DNA of 16,073 nucleotides, taken from assembly GCA_002428055.1 (NCBI GenBank), contig DIZY01000041.1, positions 269 through 16,341 of the forward strand. The letters are read 5' to 3'. Made by a program: the position numbers and the translations under genes. Below the pieces are notes generated by a model, which was not told where the DNA came from, did no database searches, and was given only the letters and a program-made list of their open reading frames with translations. Of the stretch, positions 8,230-15,422 are shown one piece after another. The first letter of the stretch is position 1; every line of letters starts with the position of its first letter. Source of the stretch: Helicobacteraceae bacterium UBA6016 (GTDB taxonomy: Bacteria > Campylobacterota > Campylobacteria > Campylobacterales > UBA6016).

Positions 8230-8912
8230 TTTTGCCCGAAAGCGGCTATTAGCGCCTCTATATCATCATCCGCAACAACATCGTTGTTTTGATCGCCGTG
8301 GATATGTTTTGCGCTACTTACCCGTTTTTCGTCTTCGATTTTGCCCTCAAACAGCTTATTCATATAGTTAGAGAGCGCTCTCATAATATTAATAACTCTC
8401 TCGATTTTTTGCCTATGAATATCTTGATATTGCATCATATCCATAGAGCTCATTGTGTTCATGCCTATATTTGCTAGATTATTGATAACGGCTTCATGTG
8501 CCGCAAGCGCGCCGTCTATCTTCTCACTCTCGCTCTTAAACGCTTCGATATTCGGAAATTTGACGGATAATTTATTCATCATATCCTGTAATGAGTTTAG
8601 CGTATCGGCAATACCGCCCATCTGCTCCTCGGCAGCCATCTGCTCATTCGATATCTGCTCCAACATATCAAACATTTGCGTAGCTTTTTCTTCCGACTCT
8701 TTTGTTACATCGTCAAGCTGATGAACAACTTTGTTTTCAGTAAGCGGTGGAGGTGGTGGCCAGCTCTTTGTGGCACCTAGGTCATACTCTACATTCGCAT
8801 ATTTCTTATCTTCATCTTCGTCGTAGCTATCCTGTTTTGAAGCAGCGCTTTCATCATCGCCACCCTCACTCATATCACCGCTCATTAATCTGTCTAGTTC
8901 TTCTTGAGTCAT
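8226..8912 (-). CDS. cheZ: Chemotaxis phosphatase CheZ (Helicobacter/Campylobacter type)
   Basis: CheZ removes phosphate from CheY-P and so sets flagellar switching. It is a 228-residue protein from the ATG at 8912; an in-frame GTG three codons earlier has no room for a ribosome binding site. The long helical region (about 70-195) holds QYQDIHRQKIERV: Asp164 and Gln168 have the four-residue spacing of the CheZ catalytic pair Asp143/Gln147 of E. coli. The C-terminus DDDIEALIAAFGQK resembles the CheY-binding tail of E. coli CheZ. The N-terminus MTQEELDRLMSG resembles the CheY-binding peptide of FliM. Between them are an acidic linker and a WPPPPP run. It is the first gene of the operon, as Cj0700 is in C. 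jejuni. Confidence 0.87.
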   Translation of the reverse strand: MTQEELDRLMSGDMSEGGDDESAASKQDSYDEDEDKKYANVEYDLGATKSWPPPPPLTENKVVHQLDDVTKESEEKATQMFDMLEQISNEQMAAEEQMGGIADTLNSLQDMMNKLSVKFPNIEAFKSESEKIDGALAAHEAVINNLANIGMNTMSSMDMMQYQDIHRQKIERVINIMRALSNYMNKLFEGKIEDEKRVSSAKHIHGDQNNDVVADDDIEALIAAFGQK

Positions 8913-8970
8913 CCCTACCACCTTCGTTTAGGCTTTATGTTCAAAGCTTTTTACGCATCAAATTTGGCTT

Positions 8971-8976
8971 ATTATA
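8971..8976 (-). promoter_or_regulatory. -10 box of the cheZ operon promoter
   Basis: The minus strand reads TATAAT here, with T-rich DNA upstream and no convincing -35. Transcription would start near 8964, giving a leader of about 50 bases to the cheZ ATG. It should drive all eleven genes down to the rluA-like gene. Only 12 bases separate it from the -10 box of the divergent promoter. Confidence 0.5.
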
Positions 8977-8988
8977 GCTTTTTTCGTT

Positions 8989-8994
8989 TATAAT
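8989..8994 (+). promoter_or_regulatory. -10 box of the PHP-family gene promoter
   Basis: TATAAT lies on the plus strand 47 bases before the ATG at 9042, with a TTTTTTCG run just upstream. The leader would be about 40 bases. The ribosome binding site is weak (AAAGAAAAATA). Confidence 0.45.
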
Positions 8995-9041
8995 TTTATT
9001 TAAGAACGAGGCTGACTCAAAACAAAAAATAAAGAAAAATA

Positions 9042-9821
9042 ATGCTGGTAGATTTACACAACCATACGCCGCTATGCAATCACGCCAAAGGTGAACCTAG
9101 AGATTTTGCCATAAAGGCGATAGAAAAAAATATATCTGTTTTCGGCTTCTCAGACCATGCCCCAATGGAGTTTGACGAAGGCTATAGAATGGGTTTTGAT
9201 GAGATGGATCGATACGAAAAAAAAGTATTGGAGTTAAAAGAGGAGTTTAAAGACAAAATCGAAATAAAACTCGCATACGAAGCTGACTATCTCCCCGGCT
9301 TTATGGACAACAGGGTATTTGATAGAGATGTGGACTACCTCATAGGCTCCGTGCATTTTATCGGTGGCTGGGGATTTGATAACCCTGAGTTTATCGGTGA
9401 ATACAAGGGCAAAGACCCTGACGAGACTTGGGGCGAGTACTTTAGACTAATAGGCGATATGGCAAAAACCAAGCAATTTAATATCGTAGGACACATGGAT
9501 CTTCTCAAAGTATTCAATTTTAAACCGTCAAAAGATACGGCAAAATTAGCGATGAAAGCATTGGAAGAGATAAAAAAAGCTGAAATGGCCATAGAGCTAA
9601 ACGCTTCCGGACTTAGAAAGCCTGTTGGTGAGGCGTACCCCTCAAATGAGCTTTTAAAGGCTGCGTTGGAGTTTGGAATACCGATAACATTCGGTAGCGA
9701 TGCGCACGATTTGTCACATATCGGATACAATCTTGCCGAAAATTTTTTAAAAGCAAAAGAGATTGGCTTTAAGGAGTATGCATATTTTGAAGGGCGGCAA
9801 ATGAAGTTGATTAATTTTTAA
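9042..9821 (+). CDS. PHP-domain phosphatase, histidinol-phosphatase HisJ family
   Basis: This is a metal-dependent PHP-fold phosphoesterase of the HisJ/HisK type, which hydrolyses histidinol phosphate in histidine synthesis in many bacteria. The 259-residue protein shows the trinuclear metal-site residues: His6 and His8 in DLHNHT, His39 in FSDHAP, Glu80 in YEADYLPG, His105 in GSVHFIG, His151 in GHMDLLK, and Asp220 and His222 in FGSDAHD. No other histidine gene is in the window, so the substrate is not proven by context. It has its own promoter and lies between cheZ and glnA, which are neighbours in C. jejuni, so it is probably an insertion in this lineage. The ATG is preceded by only a weak ribosome binding site. 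Confidence 0.85.
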   Translation: MLVDLHNHTPLCNHAKGEPRDFAIKAIEKNISVFGFSDHAPMEFDEGYRMGFDEMDRYEKKVLELKEEFKDKIEIKLAYEADYLPGFMDNRVFDRDVDYLIGSVHFIGGWGFDNPEFIGEYKGKDPDETWGEYFRLIGDMAKTKQFNIVGHMDLLKVFNFKPSKDTAKLAMKALEEIKKAEMAIELNASGLRKPVGEAYPSNELLKAALEFGIPITFGSDAHDLSHIGYNLAENFLKAKEIGFKEYAYFEGRQMKLINF

Positions 9822-9826
9822 TCAAC
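9806..9826 (+). repeat. Perfect hairpin over the stop codon of the PHP gene
   Basis: GTTGATTAA (9806-9814) and TTAATCAAC (9818-9826) form a perfect 9-base inverted repeat with a 3-base loop, and the TAA stop at 9819-9821 lies in the second arm. No T-run follows directly, so it is at best a weak terminator or an RNA 3'-end stabiliser before glnA. Confidence 0.4.
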
Positions 9827-9855
9827 GCTCACGGAAAATATACAGCCTTTTTTGC

Positions 9856-9891
9856 TACAATTTTGTTATATGTCAGTTAAATCAAAAGGAG
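9856..9891 (+). promoter_or_regulatory. glnA promoter -10 box and ribosome binding site
   Basis: TACAAT at 9856-9861 is a likely -10 box; transcription would start near 9868. AAGGAG at 9886-9891 sits 7 bases before the glnA ATG (9899), an optimal site. An ATG at 9895 is closed after four codons, so 9899 is the start. I see no NtrC or sigma-54 type sequence here. Confidence 0.5.
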
Positions 9892-9898
9892 ATAATGA

Positions 9899-11332
9899 AT
9901 GTACAGTAGCGCTGAAGATGTCAAAAAAATTTTTGATGTCATAAAAGAAAAAGAGATTGAATTTGTAGATTTCAGATTTACAGACTTTAAAGGAACTTGG
10001 CATCATGTTTCTTACAATGTAAAATCCATAGAAGAAGATAGCTTCAAAGGTATCCCTTTTGATGGAAGCTCTATTCCTTACTGGCAACCGATTAACCAAT
10101 CGGATATGCAACTTATCCCTGATGCAAAAGCATTTTTCGTAGACCCGTTTACTGCAGATCCTACTCTTGTTGTGTTCTGCGACGCTTACAATATCTACAA
10201 AGGCGAGCTATACGCTAAATGCCCTAGATCAATAGCAAAAAAAGCTATGGAGTACCTAAAAACTACGGGTCTCGGCGATGTAGCATACTTTGGTCCGGAA
10301 AACGAATTCTTCGTATTTGATGACATTAAAGTAAAAAGCGATATTAACTGCCAATACTATGAAATCGACAGCGAAGAGGGCGCTTGGAACTCTGCTAAGT
10401 CTTACACTGACGGTGGTTTCAACTCAGGTCACAGACCAGGCACAAAAGGCGGTTACTTTCCGGTAGCTCCGGTCGATACAATGGTTGACCTTAGAGCTGA
10501 AATGGTAAAAGTAATGGAAGAAATCGGTCTTGAGACTTTCGTTGTTCACCACGAAGTTGCACAAGGTCAAGGAGAAATCGGCGTTAAATTCGGCACTCTA
10601 GTAGAAGCTGCGGATAATGTGCAAAAAGTAAAATATGTAGTAAAAATGGTTGCTGCTATGAACGGTAAAACCGCTACATTTATGCCAAAACCGCTTTATG
10701 GCGACAACGGCAACGGTATGCATGTTCACCAATCAATCTGGAACAAAGGTGAGAACACTTTTGCCGGCGACAAATACCAAGGTCTTTCGCAAACAGCTCT
10801 TCACTACATCGGCGGCGTTCTAAAGCACGCTAGAGCTCTTGCGGCGTTCACAAACCCGTCAACAAACTCATATAAAAGACTTGTTCCAGGATTTGAAGCT
10901 CCAAGCATACTTGCATACTCTGCGATGAACAGATCAGCGTCTTGCAGAATCCCGTATGTCAACAGTCCGAAAGCAAAAAGATGTGAATTTAGATTCCCTG
11001 ACTCTACGGCAAATCCATACCTAGCGTTCTCTGCAATGCTACTAGCAGGTATCGACGGTATCAAAAACCAAATCGATCCGGGCGAGCCTAGAGAAGAAGA
11101 TCTATTTGAACTATCCTTGGACGAAATCAGAGAAAAAGGTATTCAGCAAATGCCGCACACGCTAAGAGGCGCCGCTGAATCGCTAATAGCCGACTGGAGC
11201 TTTTTGAAATCTTCAGGCGTATTTGGCGATGAGATGCTAAACGACTACAAACAATTCTTGTTTGAAACTCAAATTTGGCCATACGAGTCAAGACCTCATC
11301 CATTCGAGTTCCTTACTTCTTACTCCTGCTAA
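9899..11332 (+). CDS. glnA: Glutamine synthetase type I, lacking the adenylylation tyrosine
   Basis: GlnA makes glutamine from glutamate, ammonia and ATP as a dodecamer. The 477-residue protein carries FDGSSIPYW (54-62), the metal-binding PENEFFVF (133-140), [12 protein letters not shown] (217-228), [12 protein letters not shown] (271-281, including the active-site His), the NRSASCRIP motif (344-352) and KRCEFRFPD (360-368). At the position of the E. coli adenylylation site NLYDLPP, the sequence reads DLFELS: Phe403 replaces the modified Tyr, so GlnE-type control is not expected. The same loss is known for H. pylori GlnA. It has its own promoter, a strong ribosome binding site and a strong terminator, so it is monocistronic. 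It is divergent from the cheZ operon as in C. jejuni. Confidence 0.97.
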   Translation: MYSSAEDVKKIFDVIKEKEIEFVDFRFTDFKGTWHHVSYNVKSIEEDSFKGIPFDGSSIPYWQPINQSDMQLIPDAKAFFVDPFTADPTLVVFCDAYNIYKGELYAKCPRSIAKKAMEYLKTTGLGDVAYFGPENEFFVFDDIKVKSDINCQYYEIDSEEGAWNSAKSYTDGGFNSGHRPGTKGGYFPVAPVDTMVDLRAEMVKVMEEIGLETFVVHHEVAQGQGEIGVKFGTLVEAADNVQKVKYVVKMVAAMNGKTATFMPKPLYGDNGNGMHVHQSIWNKGENTFAGDKYQGLSQTALHYIGGVLKHARALAAFTNPSTNSYKRLVPGFEAPSILAYSAMNRSASCRIPYVNSPKAKRCEFRFPDSTANPYLAFSAMLLAGIDGIKNQIDPGEPREEDLFELSLDEIREKGIQQMPHTLRGAAESLIADWSFLKSSGVFGDEMLNDYKQFLFETQIWPYESRPHPFEFLTSYSC

Positions 11333-11338
11333 TTTATT

Positions 11339-11386
11339 ACTTCCTTGTCATTTTTACAGTGACAAGGAAGTGACTTTCTTTTTTTT
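11339..11386 (+). terminator. Rho-independent terminator of glnA
   Basis: ACTTCCTTGTCA (11339-11350) pairs perfectly with TGACAAGGAAGT (11360-11371), a 12-base stem with a 9-base loop. It starts 6 bases after the glnA stop codon. A T-rich tract (11375-11386) follows after 3 bases. Confidence 0.9.
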
Positions 11387-11401
11387 AAACTTTCAAAGTG
11401 C

Positions 11402-11407
11402 TACAAT
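11402..11407 (+). promoter_or_regulatory. -10 box before the PAS-LytTR gene
   Basis: TACAAT lies 24 bases before the ATG at 11432, just downstream of the glnA terminator, so the leader would be under 20 bases. It is identical to the glnA -10 box. Only a weak GAG at 11421-11423 can serve as ribosome binding site, which suggests low expression. Confidence 0.45.
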
Positions 11408-11431
11408 ACAACAAAAAATCGAGTAATAATT

Positions 11432-12217
11432 ATGAAAGAATTTGCCGTAGCTCTACAAATTGTCAAAGAGAGATACCGCCCTATACTGGAAAATCAAGAA
11501 GAGCTAGTCTGTCTATTTGACACAAACTACAATATAACACACATAAATGACGCATATTGTAGATATTTCAAAAAAAGTTATGACGAGCTTGTGGGCGTAA
11601 ATATTTTCAATATTGTGCCAAAAAGCGAACACAAGCTTGTGCAGACAAAAATATCAGGAATTACGCCGCAAAATCCAATCGCAGAAGTTGTCTGTAAAAT
11701 GCAGCTGCACAACAAAACATACAGATGGCAAACATGGAAGAATATAGCGGTTTTTGACGACAAAGGCGATATAGTAGAGTTTCAAGCAATCGGTAAGGAT
11801 ATTACAGAACTAGTCAAACTCAAAGAAGAGGTTGCAAGACTAAAAGAAGGTAATCCAAAAGAGACAAAGCCTAATCCATCCTTTATAGGTAAGTCCGGCG
11901 GCAAAAAAGTCATTATAAACGCCAACGAAATATGCTACATTAAAGCAAATCTAATAAACATAGAAGTTGTTGCTGCGGATAAAAAAGCTAAAGTTTCTAC
12001 GCAGATAAAAGAGGCTGAAAAAATACTGGAAAATATGAATTTTTTTAGAATCCACCGAAGCTATATGATTAATTTGGACAAAATCAAAATGATGGAGTCG
12101 GTCTCTGAGAGTAAGTATAAAATTCACTTCAAAGATATAGACGAATGTATCATAAGTAGCAAAAGAGGGGCAAAAGAGTTGAGACGGTATATTAAAAGCG
12201 GCGCTAACGCTTATTAA
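11432..12217 (+). CDS. PAS-LytTR one-component transcription regulator
   Basis: This 261-residue soluble protein combines an N-terminal PAS sensor domain (about 15-127; LFDTNYNITHINDAYCRYF and the closing FQAIGKDITELV) with a short coiled linker (127-138) and a C-terminal LytTR DNA-binding domain (about 152-254; IINANEICYIKANLINIEV, FFRIHRSYMINLDKI and ISSKRGAKELRRYI). It has no receiver or kinase domain and no membrane segment, so signal and DNA binding are probably in one molecule. The ligand or cofactor of the PAS domain and the target genes cannot be read. It has its own promoter. Its last 14 bases overlap the 3' end of the opposite-strand transporter gene, with no terminator between. Confidence 0.9.
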   Translation: MKEFAVALQIVKERYRPILENQEELVCLFDTNYNITHINDAYCRYFKKSYDELVGVNIFNIVPKSEHKLVQTKISGITPQNPIAEVVCKMQLHNKTYRWQTWKNIAVFDDKGDIVEFQAIGKDITELVKLKEEVARLKEGNPKETKPNPSFIGKSGGKKVIINANEICYIKANLINIEVVAADKKAKVSTQIKEAEKILENMNFFRIHRSYMINLDKIKMMESVSESKYKIHFKDIDECIISSKRGAKELRRYIKSGANAY

Positions 12218-12644
12218 ATATAACTGAAGTGGCCGTGAGCCCGAACGCTAACGCCGCAAGTATAAAAATGCTTTTGCCGCCGAAATAAAAAAAATTAGAA
12301 AGTTTCGCTCCGTCCGGAGCCGACAACGATACGAAAGCTATAATATTTTTTATCGCCTCAAACACAAGCGAGCCCGGTATCATAGGAATTCCGGCCGGAA
12401 CCTTGAGCATCTGGAGCGGAGTTTTTGTCTTATATCCTATCAAATCGGCACTCAATCCTACGCAAAATGCACCGGCAAGCACGGAAAGCTCTATGCCTGC
12501 GCCCAGATGAACCAAAACATCCCTAACTAAAAATCCGAAAAAAGCAAGTAACCCGACCAGCCAGAGATGCTCTTTTTTTACCTTAAACACCATAGAAAAA
12601 CCGATAGCCGCAATGACCGCCAAAACAGGATTTAAAATAGACAC
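12204..12644 (-). CDS. ThrE/YjjB-like transporter subunit (DUF3815 half)
   Basis: This is a 146-residue membrane protein with about five hydrophobic segments, among them ILNPVLAVIAAIGFSMVF (3-20), the LWLVGLLAFFGFLV segment, and the C-terminal FILAALAFGLTATSVIF. Conserved VPAGIPMIPGSLVFEA matches the second half of the ThrE family (DUF3815, YjjB). It overlaps the partner gene by 13 bases, which indicates coupled synthesis of a two-part transporter. In E. coli the YjjP-YjjB pair exports succinate; single-chain ThrE of Corynebacterium exports threonine and serine. The substrate here is unknown. Confidence 0.85.
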   Translation of the reverse strand: MSILNPVLAVIAAIGFSMVFKVKKEHLWLVGLLAFFGFLVRDVLVHLGAGIELSVLAGAFCVGLSADLIGYKTKTPLQMLKVPAGIPMIPGSLVFEAIKNIIAFVSLSAPDGAKLSNFFYFGGKSIFILAALAFGLTATSVIFNKR

Positions 12645-13378
12645 GCCAAACTCCTCTCTGCGACCAATGCAAGCGTCGTACCAAACACTATTCCAAAAGA
12701 CAAAAACATCGCCCTAAGTCCTCTGGCTGCGCCGTTTAGGTAGTGTCCTTTTAGCATATCTTCGAAAGTATTAATAAGCTGAATTCCTGGAATCAAAAAA
12801 AATGTGGATGCCGCTTGCGCATAAGCTAGCTCTGTCACATTAAACGCTTTTGAAAAAACATACGCCCCCAAAGTCGCCAAAAAAGCGCAAATTAGATTTA
12901 CAAACATCATTGAAATACCGATTTTCACAACTTTCGTTTTTATAAAAAAGGCAAGATAAGTTGCTAAAAATACCGCCAATGCACCGTAAATATCACATCC
13001 AAGCAACATTCCAAATGCGGCGCATCCGATTGGTATCGCAAAAAACGAAAGCGTATGAAACGGCGGTTTTTTGAGTAAAACACTATCTTTAAATTTCGCA
13101 AACTCCATATCAGGCGCTGCCGTATACTCGTAAATAAGAGAAAGTCGTTCAAAATTTGGACTTACATCATCTATATGTTTCATTTTGGTATGAAAACCGT
13201 TGGCCGTATTGAGTGTTATCAAAACAGATTTTGGAAGAACCAAAACACCGGCGTCGCCAAAGCCTCTTGCGGACACAAAAGCGAGCACGGCTTCTTCGAC
13301 AGCTGCGCTATCTGCGCCGCACTCCATCATCTCTTTGCCTATCCATAAAGCTGCGTCGGCTATTTCGGCAAGTTCCAT
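12632..13378 (-). CDS. ThrE/YjjP-like transporter subunit (DUF1212 half)
   Basis: This is a 248-residue protein of the ThrE/DUF1212 family. Its soluble N-terminal part (1-105) contains MECGADSAAVEEAV (19-31), typical of the family. Then come about five membrane segments (about 108-240), with the conserved IPGIQLINTFEDMLKGHY (196-213) between them. Its ATG directly follows the stop codon of the ABC-F gene (TAGATG), so it is part of that operon. Together with the next gene it should form a small-molecule exporter in the inner membrane. Link to the ABC-F ATPase is by operon only; I know of no functional tie. Confidence 0.87.
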   Translation of the reverse strand: MELAEIADAALWIGKEMMECGADSAAVEEAVLAFVSARGFGDAGVLVLPKSVLITLNTANGFHTKMKHIDDVSPNFERLSLIYEYTAAPDMEFAKFKDSVLLKKPPFHTLSFFAIPIGCAAFGMLLGCDIYGALAVFLATYLAFFIKTKVVKIGISMMFVNLICAFLATLGAYVFSKAFNVTELAYAQAASTFFLIPGIQLINTFEDMLKGHYLNGAARGLRAMFLSFGIVFGTTLALVAERSLACLF

Positions 13379-15319
13379 CTATTCTCCAAATCCCTCTATC
13401 TTCTCTTCAAGCTCAAAAAACCGCTCCATTTTTGCTTCCAAATTATCCTCCGCATCTGCAAGCTCGGCGGACAACTTTGCTATCCCCTCTTTTTGGTATA
13501 TCTCCGGGTCTCCTAATGCATTCGTGAGTCTCTTTATTTCAGACTCCAAAAACTCTATCTCTTGCGGCAACTTCTCATACTCGTTTTTCTCTTTAAAGCT
13601 TAGCTTTTTCGCCTCTTTTTTGGGCTTTTCCTCTTTTTGGCGCACTGGCCCCATAGAGACTTTTTCCATATCATCAAGCTCTTTTAGCTCTCTTTCTATC
13701 TCCAGATACTCCGAGTAGCTTTGATGGCTCTCTTCAATCTCGCCGTTACCGGCAAAGATAAACAGCTTGCTTGCCAACTTATCGACAAAATATCTATCAT
13801 GGCTAACAAATATCACGGAGCCTTCAAAGTTTTGGATGTACTCCTCTAGGATATTGATAGTCGGGATGTCGAGGTCATTTGTCGGCTCATCGAGTATCAG
13901 ACAATCCACTTTTTTGCTAAAGAGTAGCGCAAGCGCAACACGGCTTTTTTCGCCGCCGCTAAGAATCGCTATTTTTTTATCCAAAAACTCTTTTGGGAAG
14001 AGAAAGTTTTTGAGATAGCCGTAGACATGCATATTTTTACCCTGCACCTCCACTCTATCGCCGCCGTTTGGACAAAATGTATCCAAAATATCTTTGGTGT
14101 CATCAAGTAGCGCCTTGGTCTGGTCGAAGTATCCGACATCAAACTCTCCCGCACGAACACTCCCGCCATCCGCCTTTAGCTCGCCTCTCAGAAGTCTCAG
14201 AAGCGTGGACTTGCCGCTTCCATTTGGTCCGACTATCGCTATCCTATCTTTTTGGAGAATTCTCGTCGTAAAGTCTCTCAAAATTTGTTTACCGCCCAGC
14301 GACAAGGAGACATTTTCTAGCCAAAAAAGCTCTTTTTGCTTGTTTTGCGCCGACCCACCGTTCCAGTTTCGCTTCTCTCGTTCTAGCTCCACACGCATTT
14401 TTCGTATCGCAGAAGGATTTTTTTTGGACTGTTCTCTTAAATCAAGAAGCTTTCTTTTTCGCCCTTCGTTTCGCTTTCGCCTACCGCTCACACCTCTTTG
14501 ATACCAGTTTTCCTCTTGCTTGAGGATTCTTAGCAGATTGTCGTGTTCGGTTTTTAGATTTTCAAGCATTTTTGTTTTTTGCCCAAGGTAGGACTCATAT
14601 CCGCCCTTGAAGCTTTTCATCTTCCCACCGTCTATCTCAACGCAACGAGTCGCTATACGGTCGATAAAATACCTATCGTGCGAGATAAATATCATCGTAT
14701 AGTTTTCGCTCAGTATCAACTCTTCAAGGAATTCAACCATATAGACATCAAGGTGGTTGGTCGGCTCATCAAGCAACAAAATATCCGGCTTTTGAAGTAA
14801 GAGACTAGCAAGCGCCACACGCCTCTGCTCGCCGCCCGAGAGCGTCACGGTGCGCTGAGTCCTAAACTCCTCCAGACGAAGCTGCCTGACTATCCGCTCT
14901 ATCTTATCCTCAAGATTCCACGCCGAATGGTGCTCGAGAAATAGCGTCAGCTCTTCGCTTTTTTTGAGAAGCTCTTTGTCGTCATGGTTTTGCGCTAACT
15001 TTTCATTGGTAGCTTCAAACTCTTTTAGCGCATCAAACAGCTCGCTTAGACTTTTTTTGAGTGACTCCATCACATTGTCATTCGGGTCAAATTTTGGGTC
15101 TTGGGCAAGCATCTTTATCTCGATACCGTTTTGGCGGATTATCCTGCCCTCGTCAGAGTCCATCTCGTCCATGATAATTTTGAGTAGCGTAGACTTGCCG
15201 CTTCCGTTTTTGCCCAGTAGCGACACCCTTTCGCCTTTTTCTAAGACAAAGTCCACGCCGTCAAGTATTTTTTGGGCTTCAAAGCTTTTTTTTAGTTCCA
15301 AAATATCGATTAATGCCAT
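13379..15319 (-). CDS. ABC-F family ATPase, Uup-like
   Basis: This soluble protein has two ABC ATPase domains and no membrane part, so it is an ABC-F factor acting on the ribosome or nucleic acid rather than a transporter. First domain: Walker A GKNGSGKS (36-43), LSGGEQRR (160-167), LDEPTNHLD (183-191), SHDR (213-216). Second domain: GPNGSGKS (364-371), LSGGEKSR (453-460), LDEPTNDLD (476-484), SHDR (506-509). The basic linker between them (about 245-320, with GRRKRNEGRKRK) is the tRNA-interacting arm. A C-terminal coiled coil (about 575-645) is typical of Uup. Length is 646 residues. It is the first gene of a three-gene operon with the ThrE-like pair. The sub-family is likely Uup, but EttA-like functions cannot be excluded. 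Confidence 0.93.
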   Translation of the reverse strand: MALIDILELKKSFEAQKILDGVDFVLEKGERVSLLGKNGSGKSTLLKIIMDEMDSDEGRIIRQNGIEIKMLAQDPKFDPNDNVMESLKKSLSELFDALKEFEATNEKLAQNHDDKELLKKSEELTLFLEHHSAWNLEDKIERIVRQLRLEEFRTQRTVTLSGGEQRRVALASLLLQKPDILLLDEPTNHLDVYMVEFLEELILSENYTMIFISHDRYFIDRIATRCVEIDGGKMKSFKGGYESYLGQKTKMLENLKTEHDNLLRILKQEENWYQRGVSGRRKRNEGRKRKLLDLREQSKKNPSAIRKMRVELEREKRNWNGGSAQNKQKELFWLENVSLSLGGKQILRDFTTRILQKDRIAIVGPNGSGKSTLLRLLRGELKADGGSVRAGEFDVGYFDQTKALLDDTKDILDTFCPNGGDRVEVQGKNMHVYGYLKNFLFPKEFLDKKIAILSGGEKSRVALALLFSKKVDCLILDEPTNDLDIPTINILEEYIQNFEGSVIFVSHDRYFVDKLASKLFIFAGNGEIEESHQSYSEYLEIERELKELDDMEKVSMGPVRQKEEKPKKEAKKLSFKEKNEYEKLPQEIEFLESEIKRLTNALGDPEIYQKEGIAKLSAELADAEDNLEAKMERFFELEEKIEGFGE

Positions 15320-15346
15320 TTAGTTTCCGTGCAAAGTTTTTGGGTA

Positions 15347-15352
15347 ATTATA
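15347..15352 (-). promoter_or_regulatory. -10 box of the ABC-F/ThrE operon promoter
   Basis: The minus strand reads TATAAT here, 27 bases before the ATG at 15319. The leader would be about 20 bases. No clear -35 or strong ribosome binding site is visible (GGAAA lies 6-10 bases before the ATG). Confidence 0.5.
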
Positions 15353-15371
15353 GTGGAAAGGGGGTTAGGTT

Positions 15372-15386
15372 AGGTTTGTTTTTTGC
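15372..15386 (+). promoter_or_regulatory. Possible sigma-54 promoter (-24/-12) before the frameshifted gene
   Basis: AGGTTTGTTTTTTGC has GG (15373-15374) and GC (15385-15386) at the strict sigma-54 spacing and is followed by TT, as in the TTGCTT of Campylobacter -12 elements. The CAC part of the -24 element is missing, so the match is partial. A TAAAAT at 15401-15406 could instead be a sigma-70 -10 box. GGAAG (15412-15416) lies 6 bases before the ATG at 15423. Confidence 0.3.
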
Positions 15387-15422
15387 TTGCATTGTCAAAC
15401 TAAAATAATTTGGAAGTGTAAA

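Noticed and set aside
9335..9730. Minus-strand reading frame of 131 codons
   Set aside because: It is antisense to the PHP gene, whose metal-binding residues are all intact.
11373..11394. ACTTTC direct repeat as a LytTR autoregulatory site
   Set aside because: Six bases with a 16-base pitch does not fit the usual longer repeats about two helical turns apart, and one copy is inside the terminator T-rich tract.
13200..13718. Plus-strand reading frame of 172 codons, very rich in Ser
   Set aside because: It lies opposite the ABC-F and ThrE-like genes. The Ser/Phe-rich composition is the usual reverse image of Glu/Lys-rich coding sequence, and no domain is visible.
14094..14501. Plus-strand reading frame of 135 codons
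   Set aside because: It is entirely antisense to the second ABC domain and linker of the ABC-F gene, which is well supported.
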